From: Hippophae tibetana
Lineage: Eukaryota > Streptophyta > Magnoliopsida > Rosales > Elaeagnaceae
Assembly (NCBI GenBank): GCA_037013495.1
Contig: CM072811.1
Coordinates: 29,225,659-29,289,658, forward strand
Direction: 5' to 3'
DNA: 64,000 nucleotides
A program made the translations under genes and the position numbers. Position 1 is the first letter of the stretch. Every line of letters begins with the position of its first letter. Positions 60,228 to 64,000 of this stretch are shown here, one piece after another. Under the pieces are notes generated by a model. It was not told the origin of the DNA. It did no database searches and was given only the letters and a program-made list of their open reading frames with translations.

Positions 60228-63200
60228 CATCCTTGTGTGAAAGTCAATGTGAGCACTTCTTCCTCTTCTCCTACACGTCATACTTCTTGGAATCAGAGGT
60301 CTAGATTCTCTATCTATAATGCCTGTGTATGATATCTGTGTGACATTACTAGCCAACTTGCTAGGAAATGTCCTAGATTCATAAGAAGTACTTCTCGGAG
60401 TTCTTCTCCTCACTCACCTTCATCTCTATGTCAAGATATAACTATTATTTCTCATCTAAGTATCTCCAAGTTGGTTGTATTATGCACATGAGACATAATG
60501 CGGAAAGAAATAACTCTACTTTTAAACTATTTACTGGTCTGATATATATAAGTAACTCGATAGAATTTTCAAGAAATAATAAACAGAACAAACCTCGAGT
60601 ACCATATATTTCACATGCTTACGTGACACAAAGACCATTTCCTAAATCAGTTACCCCTCACAAATACTTTAAATGGAGGGATATTATTTTATCACTATTA
60701 TGTAATGATCTGTTTGAGGGTTGAACAATTTATTTCTTTCTCTTTTGGTTGTAGTCGTTCTTTGTGCGTCTTTTGTTACTTATTTACATGTTTTATCTAT
60801 TTTTGTTCACTTTAATTAAAAAAATTACATGTATATGTTATTTTGTTGTTTTGACATTCTTTGCTTCCTCTCTCTACCTCTTCTTGAGATAATTCAACAA
60901 GTTCTTATGTCCTGCTTTCTTACCTTTTAAATGAACCTGATGTTATGCTCACTATTTCTTTATGGTTGAGATGTTTTTGACCTAAATGGAAGTGTGACTG
61001 TTTTGACATGCATATTTTTTGAAAGGTTATATAACTAATATATTGTGTAATTATTATAAAAAAAAGTGAAAATAACGTTTTATTACACATGCAATAACAT
61101 TGTGAACTTGTATAATTATGTTTGAGAAGCTTGTGTGGACTTCTTACTTTGATGAATTGTATGTCTCTGACAAGCTCTAGAATCCTTTTTAGTGTATCTT
61201 AAGGAAAAATCCTAGGTGCTGCTTAGATAGAAAGATGATTTAAGCATTCTTTTATTCATTTGATCTTTTCTTGCCACCAATGCTTCCTTATCCTTAGTTT
61301 TTCTCCTTTGAGCTTCTATATTGTCCCTTCTTTTCTTTAGACCTATTGGCTTTACATAAATGATAAATCCTACTTACCTTGCACACTTTCTATATGTTTT
61401 AGATTTGTTACTGGTGCACATATTCAGTTGTGTTTAAGTTATTTTTACCTCATTTATTTTTAAAAAAAGAAAAAAGGAAAATGAAAAAAAAGAAAGATGG
61501 AAAAAGGAAAAAGAACCAAAAGAAAAGGGGTAAAAAGGAAAATGGAAAGAAAGAAAAAGAAAAGGAAAAAAGTTTTAGCAAATGAATGCTATGTTGTAAA
61601 AGGAAAAAAATGTAATTTTTATTGGGTTTGTAAGTTTTTTGAATTTTGTGAAGTAAAAAGTATTAAACCTTGGTTTAAAGGTTTATTCTCTTGGTTGCGA
61701 GCACTTTGCTTAACTAGTTGTTTTGTTGACAAAATGTGTACTTTTCCTTAAATGTTCCTTTTCATCTACCCAAATATCGACCTAAAATTACAAACTTTGA
61801 AAGACTTTTTGATTTCTTCTTGGTTGGAACCTACTTTAGTGGAGAGAGAGAAGCTAAAAATGGACTTATAAAGTTTGGCTTACTTGAAACTATATTTCTA
61901 TTATATTGGTTTACATAAACATTTCTTGGTAGCATATAAAGTTAACAAGTTTTGCATATCACACATAATTATGATTCCATAATTTTTATCCATACCCTTA
62001 AATAAATGCATTATGGATTCATTGTCATGTGGATGTTTATGTTGACTGTTTCAGTTGTGTTGCATAAGTTTATGAGTACCACTTTCCCACCTCACGATGT
62101 AGCTTGCCAACGTGCTCGCCTTCACCTCACCACGTCACTCACTAAGCACTCTAGTGAGGTGGTTGACAAGGTATGTAGCAAGGTCACCTTGTAACAATAT
62201 AAAGAATGCCTTATAGCCTACATTATTTACACCTCAGAACAACTTCCTTTTATTCTTGCTTTACCAGTTTATCCTACCTTTATAATTTTACCAAATATAA
62301 GCCCAAAGTTTTCTAGAAGTGGTAAGAAGTCAAAGCAACCTGAGCCTACCAATCCTTCTAGCAAAGTGCTCATGATTTTTTTTTTCTGAAATTGAACAAA
62401 GGTTTGCATACTTTTCCTAGCTTTTACTCTATTCTCTAAATTATTCCTACTATTGGGTTCTCTACTTCTTTTGCACTTAGAATGCGTAGAGTTATCCCCT
62501 CTTAGGATAATATTCGTAATTTATTATCCCTTCTCGTTATTCAGTTTCCTTCATTTCATGTCATCCCTTTTGAATTTGAAAATATCACTTTATCCTACCT
62601 TTATGAATTTGATATTGTGAGTGCTAGGAATTTGAAGAAATAACTAACCAGTTGGTAGGGTTTAACCACACTTTTACCGTTAATGCCTCATTGTTAACTC
62701 CTCTACCCTTGGTCGTTCTCTTAACATTGTTGTTAGTGCTGTTATTCATCCTCATTCTCATTTTTTTTTGTTCCTTCGTGCCAAGGACACTTCCTTTGTG
62801 CTATTCCAAATGATGATTATATAGATATGACTGGTATGATTTATAGAACTATCATTTTTTGTACTATTACTCATCCTTCTTCTACATTTCACTATCCTTC
62901 TTTGATTTCTAGATATGGTTCTACTATTTTTCATAACATTCCTTTTTGACTGGTTTAGTAGATTTGTCCTCTCACACACTATTTTATCTAATAGTCGTGG
63001 TTCGTGGCATTCTTCTACTACCATTTCTTTCTTTCTCTTCTTCTATGAACACTACTCAGTCAACTCGTTATAAGTCCATTCATGTTCTTGATATACATCG
63101 ATTTTAGGCTTTTTCTTAGGTTGTTGTGGCTTATTACCATCATGTGGTACCACATTTTCATAGTTCACCTATCTCTTATGCTTTTGTCAAACCTCACTCT

Positions 63201-63620
63201 ACTGCTACTAGACCTCTTTACCCTAGTATTTCTTCACTTAGGTCTTTATTTAACATATTTGTTGTGTGTGGTGGAGATGAGTTCATTCCTCCGTTTGAGA
63301 TTGATCACTCTTTTAATCAATTTCCCAATAACTTTTTCAACTCTTCAACTGCACTTCTCATAGTTGTGTTCAATGAGATAATGATGCTGGAAAGGGAGAT
63401 AAAAAGTGTTGATCTCGTCTAAGTTTTTGTACTTCAATTTATTTTTCTACTTATTTTTGAAAAATATTTTTGTTAAGTAAATATGAGTTGTTAGTGTTTA
63501 TTTATTTATGCTCGGTTCTATTTTCCTTTCCTTTGTCTTCCATGTTACATCTTGTTATTTCATTTAAAGCATTATTGTATGTCTTTTCTCCTTTATATAG
63601 AGGCGTTTCTTTGACTTTCA
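60228..63620. other. Unrecognised 3.4 kb region, probably decayed repeat DNA
   Basis: Several + strand frames of 75-100 codons exist (60428-60724, 61497-61751, 63126-63422) but none matches a family I know. A purine-rich tract at 61460-61570 encodes an artefactual Lys/Arg run. Relatively thymine- and cytosine-rich stretches at 62240-63420 read through in pieces in one direction, as a decayed protein-coding repeat would. If the feature at 63620-64000 is a copia 3' end, this could be its internal or env-like region, but that is inference. Confidence 0.35.
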
Positions 63621-64000
63621 GTATCAAAAAGAGGGAGAAGTTTTTGTACATAACTATATATTTTTGTCATACTGTGTGGTGCATTGGTTGTGAGTGTAGG
63701 ATTGTACTATATATTGGTATATGACTTGCAATTAGACCACGTTGAATGGTATTGACTCTAGAGGAGAGTCAGATTCATGTGTTGAATCAAGACGTTGCGG
63801 AAGGAGCAAGTAAGAGCACTAGTAGACAGTTAGGATAGAGGTCCTAACTGATAAAAGTAATAGAGATTTTATTTTTTCTTAGAGTTGTAACATGTTTATT
63901 ATATAGTGGATTATTTTTTATTGAGTGGTTGCCTTAAGAAACTCGAGAACATTATCACATAGATATGATCTCCACGTGAGTTTACCTCGCTGCATCACTT
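63620..64000 (+). mobile_element. Possible copia-type polypurine tract and LTR start
   Basis: TATCAAAAAGAGGGAGAAG near 63621-63639 resembles the purine tract that precedes the 3' LTR of many plant copia elements. What follows includes an ATTATCACATAGATATGATCTC stretch near 63950 that has an LTR-like look. The right border is outside the window. Confidence 0.35.

Noticed and set aside
61497..61751. Lys-rich nuclear protein
   Set aside because: The Lys/Arg run comes from an A/G-rich tract and the frame matches nothing beyond it.

Overview
The window is nuclear DNA of a flowering plant, most likely a eudicot. It is very AT-rich, its genes are split by GT-AG introns, and most of it is nested plant transposable elements. 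Only two host genes look intact: a polygalacturonase (about 28.3-32.6 kb, + strand, nine exons) and an ATAB2/TAB2-type plastid translation factor (50.7 down to 42.1 kb, - strand, five exons). No rRNA, tRNA, CRISPR array or bacterial-type operon was seen.

0-18.1 kb: a CACTA (En/Spm) element whose second ORF ends in a Ulp1-type protease domain is cut at its left by one long terminal repeat (1-1812). It is split at 5754/17276 by an 11.5 kb Ty3/gypsy-type array with the order LTR, internal, LTR, truncated internal, LTR. The internal parts have a tRNA-Asp-type primer site and conserved RNA hairpins but no gag-pol, so the family appears non-autonomous (Athila/Tat-like).

18.1-20.7 kb is AT-rich with no gene seen. 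20.7-27.3 kb is a patchwork: a gypsy gag remnant, a chromovirus integrase/chromodomain remnant split by an 808 bp CACTA deletion derivative, a CACTA-ended segment carrying pieces of two host genes (rhamnogalacturonate lyase and MAP65), and an integrase scrap and a copia reverse transcriptase remnant.

28.2-32.6 kb is the polygalacturonase gene. 32.7-41.7 kb holds two hAT-type non-autonomous elements with 8 bp target duplications, a copia LTR-gag fragment and a decayed minus-strand copia element.

42.1-50.7 kb is the ATAB2 gene. Its last intron is 6.8 kb because it holds a copia element in antisense orientation, which itself carries a Harbinger-like element with telomere-like repeats and a small insertion present in only one LTR.

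51-64 kb: a gypsy LTR/primer-site/gag fragment, then a minus-strand CACTA element of the same family as at the left (TNP2 transposase, DUF4218, DUF4216 and the second ORF), then about 3.8 kb of unrecognised DNA that may end in a copia-type polypurine tract and LTR. Apart from the two host genes, every coding stretch recognised here is broken by stops, frameshifts or deletions.
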